Shown here in pieces: positions 26,430-33,639 of a stretch of 64,000 nt of DNA (position 1 is its first letter; each line of letters starts with the position of its first letter). The stretch comes from Bryobacteraceae bacterium (lineage in GTDB: Bacteria; Acidobacteriota; Terriglobia; Bryobacterales; Bryobacteraceae): NCBI GenBank assembly GCA_019752335.1, contig JAIEMJ010000007.1, positions 1 through 64,000 of the forward strand, given 5' to 3'. A program made the position numbers and the translations under genes. The notes below the pieces were generated by a model, which worked only from the letters and a program-made list of their open reading frames with translations, was not told where the DNA came from and ran no database searches.

Positions 26430-27551
26430 ATGCCCGGGGTCTACCTCTCCTACCCTTTTTGCGCGCAAAAATGCACTTACTGTAACTTCGCCTCCGGCGT
26501 CTTCCCCAAGGAACTGGAGCCGCGCTATCTGACGCGGCTCGAATCTCATCTGGCCGGTACCGCGTGGCCCTGGAAGCCCGAAACTGTCTACTGGGGCGGC
26601 GGCACGCCGAGCCTGATGCCGCTGGACTGGCTGCGCCGTCTGCACGACCGAATGCCGGGCCGCCCGTGGCGCGAAGCTACGATGGAAGCCGCTCCCGGCA
26701 CCCTCACCGATGAGCGTCTGCAAGCTTGGCGCGAAAGTGGCATCACGCGGGTCAGCCTGGGGGTGCAGAGCTTCGTCCAGCAGGAGATCGCGCGCACGGG
26801 GCGCAAGCATACGGCGGCGATGGTGGAAGACGAGGTGCGCCGTCTGCGCGCGGCCGGCCTCGAAGAACTCAACCTGGACCTGATCGCCGGCCTCGCCGGG
26901 CAGACGCGCGAGAGCTGGCGCGAGTCGCTCGATTGGATTGAGCGGCTGGCGCCGCCGCATGTCTCGGTTTATCTTCTCGAGGTGGACGAAGACAGCCGGC
27001 TGGGCGCGGAGATGCTGCTGGGCGGGGTCCGCTACGGGGCGAGCGACGTGCCCGGGGAGGGGCTCATGGTCGAGCTGTACGAGACTGCCGTCGAGCGGCT
27101 TCAAGCCATGGGCATCGCCCGCTACGAGATCTCGAACTTCGCGCGCCCTGGCCACGAGAGCCAGCACAACCTGAAGTATTGGCGCCTGGAGCCGTACCTC
27201 GGCTTCGGCTCGGACGCCCACTCCTTTGCGGGCGGCGAGCGCTGGCAGAACGCCGAGGGCATCACCGAGTATCTCGAAGAACGCGACCCGCCGCGCGACC
27301 CCGCCCAGCCAGCCGCCGAGCGCTTCTTCGTGGGCCTGCGACTTAGCGAAGGCATTGTGCCGACGACCGAGGAATGGCACGGCCACGGTGACAAGATTCA
27401 CACCTTTATCGCCGACGGTCTGCTCGAGAAACACGAAGACCGCCTCCGCCTCACTTCCCGTGGCATCCTCTTGTCCAACGACGTCCTGCAGGAATTCCTT
27501 ACGACGGACGGTGAGCACGAGATTATGCAGGAACGCGAAAGACGGCCTTGA
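26430..27551 (+). CDS. hemW: Radical-SAM HemW-like protein with replaced C-terminus
   Basis: A 373-residue member of the HemN/HemW family. YPFCAQKCTYCNFASG has the CxxxCxxC radical-SAM cluster motif, followed by YWGGGTPSLM and ISRVSLGVQSF-type blocks (here ITRVSLGVQSFVQQE), GLAGQTRESW and YEISNFARPGHES. HemW proteins are haem chaperones; classical HemN is coproporphyrinogen III oxidase. The native C-terminal end is lost: after DVLQEFL the frame runs 16 residues into inserted DNA (TTDGEHEIMQERERRP). A second copy of the 3' end, ending DVLQEFLAP then stop, lies at 28560-28780. Since only the last residues change, the enzyme is probably still functional. ATG at 26430 abuts the cyaY stop. Confidence 0.85.
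   Translation: MPGVYLSYPFCAQKCTYCNFASGVFPKELEPRYLTRLESHLAGTAWPWKPETVYWGGGTPSLMPLDWLRRLHDRMPGRPWREATMEAAPGTLTDERLQAWRESGITRVSLGVQSFVQQEIARTGRKHTAAMVEDEVRRLRAAGLEELNLDLIAGLAGQTRESWRESLDWIERLAPPHVSVYLLEVDEDSRLGAEMLLGGVRYGASDVPGEGLMVELYETAVERLQAMGIARYEISNFARPGHESQHNLKYWRLEPYLGFGSDAHSFAGGERWQNAEGITEYLEERDPPRDPAQPAAERFFVGLRLSEGIVPTTEEWHGHGDKIHTFIADGLLEKHEDRLRLTSRGILLSNDVLQEFLTTDGEHEIMQERERRP
27483..27503 (+). repeat. 21-bp direct repeat, left copy (inside hemW 3' end)
   Basis: This 21-nt segment (core CAGGAATTCCTTACG) recurs at 28245-28265 with one mismatch (T/A at its fifth base). The two copies bound the decayed toxin/antitoxin-like module. The left copy encodes the last native hemW codons. Confidence 0.75.
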
Positions 27552-28004
27552 TGCAGGCCAGATTGCGTATGGCGATTTGGATGTGTGTTTTTTCGCTAAA
27601 GCCCGAGCCAGGGTAGGCTGGTCCGCCTTCCAGAAAGAGGCCCTTGACGGAATCGACCGGCGGAAGACCTGTGTCCTCGACGATGGCATGGACCCGGCGA
27701 ATTACAGCGCAATCAAGATATCGACGGTTTCCGTCGGAACTGTTGCGCGGAAACTGCCAGCCGCCTCGATCACTGACGGTGAGTGCGCTTTTGTGAGCAA
27801 TCTGAAGTTGGTGGATTCCGCTAGAAGTCGTGAGATCCAGGCCAAGCCGCGTTCGGGATTCGCTTCCCAGAAGTAGACTCCCGGGCCGAGCCAGTCGTAG
27901 TCGTTGTTGCTAATCCGAAAGGGTTCCCCGCGAAGCAAGGCCTCGCCGACGGACTGATCGCAGCCGTGATAACCAAGGACGAAGCTGGAGGAGAGACGAT
28001 GCAA
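27523..28004 (-). pseudogene. Frameshifted ADP-ribosyltransferase-type toxin-like gene
   Basis: From a TTG at 28004 the reverse strand encodes SSSFVLGYHGCDQSVGEALL, NDYDWLGPGVYFWEANPERG, resembling the start of PARP-like ART folds (His in YHG, Tyr in VYF). The frame then fails. The protein continues in other frames as LDLTTSSGIHQLQIAHKSAL, VIEAAGSFRATVPTETVD, and YLDCAVIRRVHAIVEDTG through LFLEGGPAYPGSGFSEKTH to FRVPA and a stop at 27523. At least three frame changes, and probably a short deletion after NPERGL, mark it as broken. The remaining uninterrupted product is 100 residues. A small antitoxin-like gene lies 2 nt upstream. ART assignment is inference from the motif pattern. Confidence 0.65.
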
Positions 28005-28006
28005 GC

Positions 28007-28198
28007 CTAGTCGCGGTAGTGCCTAGACAGTTTCCCGGCCTTCGTATAGATCCCTTCCTTCACCATGGCCTCGCGCGCGGTTTCCGGTGACACCGTCGCC
28101 TTGCGTGTAAACTTCTCTGCAGCCTCACGGAAGCGGTCAACCGCCGCTTGACTTTCCCGCGCGGTGACGAAGAGTTTCCCAGCGTGTGATTTCGCCAT
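28007..28198 (-). CDS. Small antitoxin-like protein upstream of ART-like pseudogene
   Basis: A 63-residue basic, helical protein (MAKSHAGKLFVTARESQAAV, DRFREAAEKFTRKA) ending in AREAMVKEGIYTKAGKLSRHYRD. A C-terminal 'A-x3-L/V-x3-GI-x2-x-GKL-x3-Y' pattern is often seen in small proteins encoded directly before toxin genes. It ends 2 nt before the TTG of the ART-like gene, typical antitoxin-toxin spacing. It is intact, though its partner is broken, which fits decay after loss of the toxin. The start is the ATG at 28198. No promoter can be assigned with confidence. Confidence 0.55.
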   Translation of the reverse strand: MAKSHAGKLFVTARESQAAVDRFREAAEKFTRKATVSPETAREAMVKEGIYTKAGKLSRHYRD

Positions 28199-28559
28199 TA
28201 TCTGATCATAGCGCCCTAAGCAGCGGTAAGGGTGAGCGGGGGATGTCCAGCAGGAATTCCTTACGCGGCCGCGAAGCTCTCCAAAAAACAAAACTTCAGC
28301 GCGAGCTGGACAATGTGGGGCTGCGTCGTGTTCGCGTTCAAACGCGCGAAACCGTCGCTCAGATTGAGTGACTAAGCTAGCTCAGCGCGCCCGTCTGATT
28401 CGTTGCGGCGAGTTCTGGTGCGTTGGCCGAGCAGCCGCGCGACTACCGTATCCACGGCCGCACGGTCGAACTTCGCGATTACCGCGTCCCAGACGCTTCC
28501 GCGCGCAGATCGCCGAAGCGATTCTGGACGCCGAACACGGGCGTGAAGTGTTGACGTCG
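28199..28559. other. Scar region with decayed coding traces
   Basis: This stretch lies between the antitoxin-like gene and the displaced hemW fragment. It holds the right 21-bp direct repeat and, from about 28426 on the plus strand, a trace reading AEQPRDYRIHGRTVELRDYR that shifts frame into QIAEAILDAEHGREVLTSG before joining the hemW-like segment. It seems to be a remnant of an unidentified gene; no intact gene is visible. Confidence 0.4.
28245..28265 (+). repeat. 21-bp direct repeat, right copy
   Basis: It matches 27483-27503 at 20 of 21 positions. It lies 47 nt upstream of the antitoxin-like start codon, so the two repeats enclose 741 bp that contain nearly all of the toxin/antitoxin-like module. 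It could be a target duplication or a recombination site. Confidence 0.7.
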
Positions 28560-28780
28560 GGAGCCGTACCTCGGCTTCGGCTCGGACGCCCACTCCTTCG
28601 CGGGCGGCGAGCGCTGGCAGAACGCCGAGGGTATCCCCGAGTATCTCGAAGAGCGCGACCCACCCCGTGAGCCTGCCCAGTCCGCCGCCGAGCGCTTCTT
28701 CGTGGGCCTGCGCCTCAGCGAAGGCATCGTGCCGACGACCGAGGAATGGCGACGTCCTGCAGGAATTTCTCGCGCCGTAG
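28560..28780 (+). pseudogene. Displaced second copy of the hemW 3' end
   Basis: Bases 28560-28750 align without gaps to 27188-27378 of hemW (offset 1,372), with about 14 differences in 191 positions, mostly at silent third-codon positions. After an internal deletion of 101 nt relative to hemW, the segment resumes at the codons for DVLQEFL and ends AP-stop at 28780. This is followed directly by a strong terminator, as expected for the original end of hemW. The silent-site pattern says both versions evolved under coding constraint, so this is not a recent tandem duplication of the same allele. Confidence 0.75.
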
Positions 28781-28792
28781 ATACTGTCCAAC

Positions 28793-28828
28793 AAAAAAAC
28801 GGGCCCCTTGGTGGGGCCCGTTTTGTTT
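28793..28828. terminator. Strong bidirectional intrinsic terminator
   Basis: A stem pairing ACGGGCCCC (28799-28807) with GGGGCCCGT (28813-28821) around a TTGGT loop, flanked by an A-run on the left and TTTTGTTT on the right. It works in both directions, between the ancestral hemW end and the hsp20 stop at 28842. Confidence 0.9.
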
Positions 28829-28841
28829 GAGCGGAGGTGGC

Positions 28842-29267
28842 CTAGGCGTTGATCACGACCGGAATGGTGCGAGGCTTGGCGGCCTCTTTCTTGGGTAGCG
28901 TGATGGTCAACTCGCCGTTGCGATAGTCGGCTTTCACGTGCTCGACATCAAGGGTGTCGGGCAGGGTGTAATGCCGGGCGAAGGAGCCGTAGCCGCGCTC
29001 GATGCGGCGGAAGCCGGGCTGCTTCACGTCTTCGGCGAACTTGCGTTCACCCTTGATGGAGAGCGCGCCGTTCTCGAATTTCACTTCAATCTGATCCTGG
29101 GGCACGCCGGGAAGGTCGGCCTTGAGGACAATGCTGTGTTCGGTTTCGATGACGTCCACGGCGGGAGTCCAAACCTGGGTGGCCTGCTCGGGCTGCGTCG
29201 AGTCCGCGAGGCGGGCGAGGGCTTCGTCGAAGACGTTGAAGGGGGTGCGGAAAGCAGTTAAGGTCAT
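28842..29267 (-). CDS. Hsp20 family small heat-shock protein
   Basis: A 141-residue protein with an alpha-crystallin domain: SIVLKADLPGVPQDQIEVKF, LSIKGERKF, YGSFARHYTLPDTLDVEHVK, ADYRNGELTITLPKKE. These ATP-independent chaperones hold unfolding proteins. The start is the ATG at 29267, preceded by AGGAGA; a longer frame to 29300 covers the promoter and leader and is rejected. The promoter is unusually good for this window, with TTGACA and CATACT 17 nt apart, and an inverted repeat overlaps the -35. The terminator beyond its stop is shared with the hemW side. Confidence 0.92.
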   Translation of the reverse strand: MTLTAFRTPFNVFDEALARLADSTQPEQATQVWTPAVDVIETEHSIVLKADLPGVPQDQIEVKFENGALSIKGERKFAEDVKQPGFRRIERGYGSFARHYTLPDTLDVEHVKADYRNGELTITLPKKEAAKPRTIPVVINA

Positions 29268-29294
29268 GGTGATTGGTTCTCCTGTGATATCTAC

Positions 29295-29333
29295 TGACAA
29301 TCACAGTATGTAATATGAGCGTATGATTGTCAA
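29295..29333 (-). promoter_or_regulatory. hsp20 promoter with overlapping inverted repeat
   Basis: On the minus strand TTGACA (29333-29328) and CATACT (29310-29305) are separated by 17 nt. TGACAATCA (29295-29303) and TGATTGTCA (29324-29332) form a perfect 9-bp inverted repeat with a 20-nt spacer, overlapping the -35 box and lying just downstream of the -10. It is neither CIRCE (TTAGCACTC-N9-GAGTGCTAA) nor a HAIR-like element. A repressor site is inferred. Confidence 0.6.
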
Positions 29334-29355
29334 GTAATTTGATACGAACTATATT

Positions 29356-29658
29356 TCATTCATTTTCAGTCACTTCCAGCCATTCGATTCCCGCCGATAC
29401 CAAATATGGTCCCAAAAACGCGGAGGCGTGCTCCTCGGCCGCGCGCAAAACGCGCTCGGCGTGCGGGCGGCTGGCGGATACCGTCACCGCCGCCAGCATG
29501 GCGCGATTGAGCAAATCGACATCTTCGGTTTCGGCCACGGCAACGTTGAACTTCTTTCGGAGCCGTTCTTTTAAGCCGAGAACATAGTGGCGCTTGTCCT
29601 TGAGGGAGTGGGAGTCGACGAGGTGGAGTTCGAGAGTGAGGAGTCCGATGGCGGGCAT
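29356..29658 (-). CDS. DUF503 family protein
   Basis: A 100-residue protein with the DUF503 pattern: GLLTLELHLVDSHSLKDKRH, VLGLKERLRKKFNVAVAETE, then AAVTVSASRPHAERVLRAAE. DUF503 proteins (YlxP-like) are small, often coded near rbfA/infB in Firmicutes, with unclear function. The ATG at 29658 lies 52 nt from the divergent SYLF gene start. Between its stop and hsp20 lies the hsp20 promoter, so it is not part of that operon. Confidence 0.85.
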   Translation of the reverse strand: MPAIGLLTLELHLVDSHSLKDKRHYVLGLKERLRKKFNVAVAETEDVDLLNRAMLAAVTVSASRPHAERVLRAAEEHASAFLGPYLVSAGIEWLEVTENE

Positions 29659-29709
29659 ATGCTGGCGAGTTTACAACCGTTTCGGGTACGGTTTGGCTAA
29701 GATGAAGGT

Positions 29710-30384
29710 ATGAAAATTTCATTCGTTCCCTGGATCGCTCTGTTTGCCGTCACGGGTGCATTTGCCCAGTCCGCTGAGGATACGCGCCTGAAGGTTGCGG
29801 CTGAGGTGGTGAAGGAAGTGATGAGTATCAAGGAGAAGGCGATTCCGCAGGAACTCCTGGAGAAGGCGGAGTGTGCGGTGATTGTGCCGGGCTTGAAGAA
29901 GGGCGCGTTTATTGTGGGCGCGAAGTTCGGCCGTGGCTACTTTACTTGCCGGCAGAATGACAAGGTGGGTTGGAAGAGTCCGGCGGCGATTCGGATTGAG
30001 GGTGGAAGCCTCGGTTTTCAGATTGGCGGCGCGGAAATGGACGTGATTCTATTGGTGATGAACAAGCGGGGTGCAGAGCGTCTGCTTTCGAGCAAGTTCA
30101 CGATGGGTGGCGAGGCCAGTGTCGCGGCGGGACCCGTCGGACGGGACTCGTCGGCGCAGACGGACGGCAAGCTGACCGCCGAAATTCTGAGCTACTCGCG
30201 GCAGCGCGGCGTCTTCGCCGGAATTTCGCTGCAGGGCGCCACGCTGCGCGAGGATATGGAAGCGAACAAGGCCCTCTACGGTCAGCGCTTGACGAGCAAA
30301 GAAGTCTTTGAGAAGAACCCGGCGGCGCCCGCCGCGGCGGCCGAGCTGCTGCAGGAACTGAATCGCTATAGCAGTCGCAAATAG
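29710..30384 (+). CDS. Secreted SYLF (Ysc84) domain protein
   Basis: A 224-residue protein with a signal peptide (cleavage after GAFAQ, residue 20) and a SYLF lipid-binding domain: ELLEKAECAVIVPGLKKGAF, GAKFGRGYFTCR, SPAAIRIEGGSLGFQIGGAE and GVFAGISLQGATLREDMEAN. SYLF domains bind phosphoinositides in eukaryotes; bacterial forms are periplasmic with unknown ligands. TAAGAT lies exactly 6 nt before the ATG and no ribosome-binding sequence is present. Confidence 0.87.
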   Translation: MKISFVPWIALFAVTGAFAQSAEDTRLKVAAEVVKEVMSIKEKAIPQELLEKAECAVIVPGLKKGAFIVGAKFGRGYFTCRQNDKVGWKSPAAIRIEGGSLGFQIGGAEMDVILLVMNKRGAERLLSSKFTMGGEASVAAGPVGRDSSAQTDGKLTAEILSYSRQRGVFAGISLQGATLREDMEANKALYGQRLTSKEVFEKNPAAPAAAAELLQELNRYSSRK

Positions 30385-30419
30385 GTGAAAATAATAGCCC
30401 GCGCGGGTTAAGGTAGCTA

Positions 30420-30425
30420 TATAAT
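30420..30425 (+). promoter_or_regulatory. TATAAT 8 nt before DUF1549 start
   Basis: A perfect TATAAT in an AT-rich stretch, 8 nt before the ATG at 30434, predicts a transcript with a leader of at most two or three nucleotides. Confidence 0.45.
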
Positions 30426-30433
30426 AGGGGCAA

Positions 30434-32260
30434 ATGTCTACGTATGCGCGGATGTGTTCTGTACTTTGCCTGACACTTTGCTCGGTCGTCTGGGCCGCTG
30501 ACGACCCAGGCTGCCCCGGCTACCCGAACTCGCTACGCGCTGACTGGGAAGCCAGTCTAGCGCTGGACCAGGCGTATGTCGCCTATCGCAAGAGTCCTAA
30601 CGCACGCCGCTCTACGGCCACTTATGCGCGCGACAGCTTCATTGATCACTTGTTGCTGAACAAGATGGCCGAAGATGGAGTTCCGCCCGCGCCACTCACG
30701 ACGGACGCGGAATTCGTGCGCCGGGTCTATATTGACTTGACGGGCCGAATTCCGACTCCCGAACAGGCGGAGGCCTTCCTCAACGATACGCAAGCGGGCA
30801 AGCGGGCGACGCTGATTTCCCGCTTGACGACGTCGCCGGCGTTTGTCGACCAGTTCACGCTTTTCTTTTCGAATAAGTATAAGGTGACGCGCGGCAACTC
30901 GAACGTCGGACTGGCCGGGCGGAATGTCTTCTACCAATTCGTGCGCGACGCGTTCGCCAAGGACCGTCCTTACAACGAATTGATCAACGAGATGCTTTCT
31001 GCCAGCGGCGAGGTGGATACAGTGCCGGGTACGCAGTTCTTCGCGCGCAATATCGCCGAAGACGGCCCGCTTCAGGATACCTGGGACAATACGACCGACG
31101 TGATCACGACGCAGTTACTCGGCTTTAAGAGTGAATGCGTCTCCTGCCACAACGGCCGCGGCTATCTCGATAAGATCAATGTGTTTCTGACGCGCAAAAC
31201 ACGGGCCGATTTCTGGCAAATGTCGTCGTTTCTCTCGCGCACCAGTTTTCTGCGCTGGAGCGACGACACGATCGGCTTCCGGCCGAGGGTGGTGGTGATT
31301 GACCGCGAGTATGGCAATTACTCGGGCGCGGTAAATACGCCGGGCAATCGTCCGCCGCGGGCGAATACGAATTACGATCCGGCCTTTTTTCTGAATGGCG
31401 CGACGCCGAAGACGGGTAACTTCCGGCAGGAACTGGCGCGCATGGTAACCACGGACCGGCAGTTCGCCCGGGCCACGGTGAATACGCTGTGGGACTACTT
31501 CTACGGCCACGGCATCGTCGATCCGCCTGACGCGTGGGACTTAGCCCGCGTGGATCCTTCGCGTCCGCCGCCCGCCGGTTGGCCTTTTCAGAATTCGAAC
31601 CCTGAGTTACTCGAGGCCTTGACCGACTATTTCATCAAGAGTAATTACTCCATTCGAGAAATGGCGCGACTGATGACGAGCTCGACGATTTATCAACTGT
31701 CGAGTAACTACCCGGGCGAATGGAAGGACGCTTACTCGCGTTATTTCGCGCGGGGTTACGCGCGCCGCCTGACGCCGGAAGAGGCGTATGACTCCATCAT
31801 CACCGCCACGCGCACCGAGGCGCCGATGACCGTATTTGGCTGGGACAAGCCGGTCACTTACGCGAATCAATTGCCGGACCCCACGGAGCCCTCCACCGAC
31901 GGCGGCGTGGTGAACTTACTCGCGCAATTCGGCCGCGGCAACTGGATGACGGTGGCGACCAATAACGGCCCGACGCTGCTGGGTCTACTTTATTCGATGA
32001 ACGATAGCTTCGTCGTGTTCCGGACGATGGGCGACACACGCGCGTCGGTGGTGCCGAATAACCGGGTGAGCCAGATACATGCGAACGCGACTTCCGATGA
32101 GGATGCGATCCGCCGAATGTTCCTGGCGACCTTAACGCGCTACCCGACCGCGGCAGAGTTGGCCACGACGATGGCCGCCCGCACCGGCACGCGAGACCAG
32201 TGGCTGAGTGACCTGCAATGGGCGCTCCTGAACAAGCTCGACTTCATCTTCAATTACTAA
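30434..32260 (+). CDS. Exported DUF1549/DUF1553 protein with CxxCH motif (copy 2)
   Basis: A 608-residue protein homologous to that at 2630. It has a signal peptide (cleavage near VVWAADD, residue 22), DUF1549 with EFVRRVYIDLTGRIPTPEQA, the haem-type motif ECVSCHNGRG at about residues 235-239, and DUF1553 with ARATVNTLWDYFYGHGIVDP and YQLSSNYPGEW. A further match to copy 1 is the extreme C-terminus (LLNKLDFIFNY against LYNKVDFVFNY). The DUF1501 partner follows after 10 nt. Conservation of CHNGRG in both copies suggests a functional redox or haem site. Confidence 0.88.
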   Translation: MSTYARMCSVLCLTLCSVVWAADDPGCPGYPNSLRADWEASLALDQAYVAYRKSPNARRSTATYARDSFIDHLLLNKMAEDGVPPAPLTTDAEFVRRVYIDLTGRIPTPEQAEAFLNDTQAGKRATLISRLTTSPAFVDQFTLFFSNKYKVTRGNSNVGLAGRNVFYQFVRDAFAKDRPYNELINEMLSASGEVDTVPGTQFFARNIAEDGPLQDTWDNTTDVITTQLLGFKSECVSCHNGRGYLDKINVFLTRKTRADFWQMSSFLSRTSFLRWSDDTIGFRPRVVVIDREYGNYSGAVNTPGNRPPRANTNYDPAFFLNGATPKTGNFRQELARMVTTDRQFARATVNTLWDYFYGHGIVDPPDAWDLARVDPSRPPPAGWPFQNSNPELLEALTDYFIKSNYSIREMARLMTSSTIYQLSSNYPGEWKDAYSRYFARGYARRLTPEEAYDSIITATRTEAPMTVFGWDKPVTYANQLPDPTEPSTDGGVVNLLAQFGRGNWMTVATNNGPTLLGLLYSMNDSFVVFRTMGDTRASVVPNNRVSQIHANATSDEDAIRRMFLATLTRYPTAAELATTMAARTGTRDQWLSDLQWALLNKLDFIFNY

Positions 32261-32270
32261 GGGGCGTGAC

Positions 32271-33635
32271 ATGAGAAAATCGAATCAGAATTGCGACGGC
32301 CACGCTCCGGTAACCCGGCGGCACTTACTCTTCGGCGCGGCCACGGCGGCGAGCGCCGGCTTGTTACAGGCGCACCCGGACGCGGAAGTGACGACGAGCC
32401 GGGCGGCGGTGAAGCTGCGCGGCACAGCACGCTGCTGCATCTTCATTAATCTGAACGGCGCGCCCAGCCATCTGGATCTCTTCAATCCCCAGGACGGCTC
32501 CTGGAACCCGCGCGACGTTGACCTGCGCCAAGGCCCGGGCGGCATGGTCCTCTCGAATCGGTTTTTCCCGAACCTGAGCCGGATCACCAATGACCTGCTC
32601 GTGCTACGTTCCGTGCAGAGCTGGGAGAATGCGCACGAACGCGGGCAATTCTACATGCAGACCGGCCATACGCAGAACCCGGCCTTCGCCGGAGAGACGC
32701 CGCACATCGGGGCGGTAATTTCGCGCGAGAAGGGCGCCAACGGCCTGATTCCGCCGTTCATGTCTTTCAACCAAAGCAATCTGCAAGGCGCGACTTTCCT
32801 GGGGGGGCGCTTCCAACCCCTGATGCCGCCGGCGCAACGTACGGGCATTTCGACGCTTTCGCATAACTTCTTCGGCACTCCAGACCAAAGCCGCGCTCGT
32901 TTTGACCGCCGCTTCCGCCTGCTCGAAAACCTGGATACGCCTCTTCGCGAGAACCCCGTCAATCAGAATATGGCGGACTATGCGAGCTTCTATGCGCAGG
33001 CCCGCCGGATGATGTACAACGACGCGGTGGAGCAGGTGTTTCAATACGGCGCCACCGACGAAGGACGCTATGGCAACACCACCATCGGCCGCAGCTTGAT
33101 CATCGCCCGCAACGCCGTCAACGCCAATAACGGCGCGGTGTTCATCAACGTGACGATGGGCGGTTGGGACCTGCACGACACCATGTTCGACCTGGGCCGC
33201 GGCGGCAACTTCTACCAGCTTTCGGGCGAACTCGACCGCGCCGTGGGCGCGTTGGTGGAGGACCTGCGCGGCGCCGGTACGCTCGATTCCACGCTGATCG
33301 TGATGATGGGCGAGTTCGGACGGACGCCGGGAAACCTGAATTCGCGCGGCGGCCGCGACCATCATAAGGACGCCATGTGCGCCGCTATGATCGGCGGCGG
33401 CGTGAAGGGCGGCCGCGCCCTCGGCAAGACCGACGGTACCGGTGCGCGCGTCACGGATCCAGGTTGGCGCGAGGATCGCCCCATGTACACCGAGGACATT
33501 GCCACCACGATTTACTCGGCGCTGGGCGTTGACTACACGAAGTCCATTCTCGATACGCCATCGGGGCGCCGCTATCAGTACGTACAGGGCGCCGAAGAAG
33601 GCCGCTACACGCCGATTGAAGAGGTTTGGGGTTAA
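32271..33635 (+). CDS. Tat-exported DUF1501 protein (copy 2)
   Basis: A 454-residue DUF1501 protein. VTRRHLLFGAATAASAGLLQ is the Tat signal. Motifs correspond one by one with copy 1: [48 protein letters not shown]. It ends TPIEEVWG against the PIEELWSA of copy 1. A GGGG-containing ribosome-binding site lies between it and the DUF1549 gene. The next gene in this operon (a large beta-rich secreted protein) has no counterpart beside copy 1, so the two modules have different cargo. Confidence 0.88.
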   Translation: MRKSNQNCDGHAPVTRRHLLFGAATAASAGLLQAHPDAEVTTSRAAVKLRGTARCCIFINLNGAPSHLDLFNPQDGSWNPRDVDLRQGPGGMVLSNRFFPNLSRITNDLLVLRSVQSWENAHERGQFYMQTGHTQNPAFAGETPHIGAVISREKGANGLIPPFMSFNQSNLQGATFLGGRFQPLMPPAQRTGISTLSHNFFGTPDQSRARFDRRFRLLENLDTPLRENPVNQNMADYASFYAQARRMMYNDAVEQVFQYGATDEGRYGNTTIGRSLIIARNAVNANNGAVFINVTMGGWDLHDTMFDLGRGGNFYQLSGELDRAVGALVEDLRGAGTLDSTLIVMMGEFGRTPGNLNSRGGRDHHKDAMCAAMIGGGVKGGRALGKTDGTGARVTDPGWREDRPMYTEDIATTIYSALGVDYTKSILDTPSGRRYQYVQGAEEGRYTPIEEVWG

Positions 33636-33639
33636 GCGA

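Noticed and set aside
25998-27689. 563-codon minus-strand frame
   Set aside because: Antisense to cyaY and hemW. Only its first residues lie in the scar region, where the ART-like pseudogene is the better explanation.
28368-28670. 100-codon plus-strand frame over the scar and hemW fragment
   Set aside because: It reads the hemW-like segment out of frame (RLRLGRPLLRGRRALAERRG), so it cannot be the coding frame.
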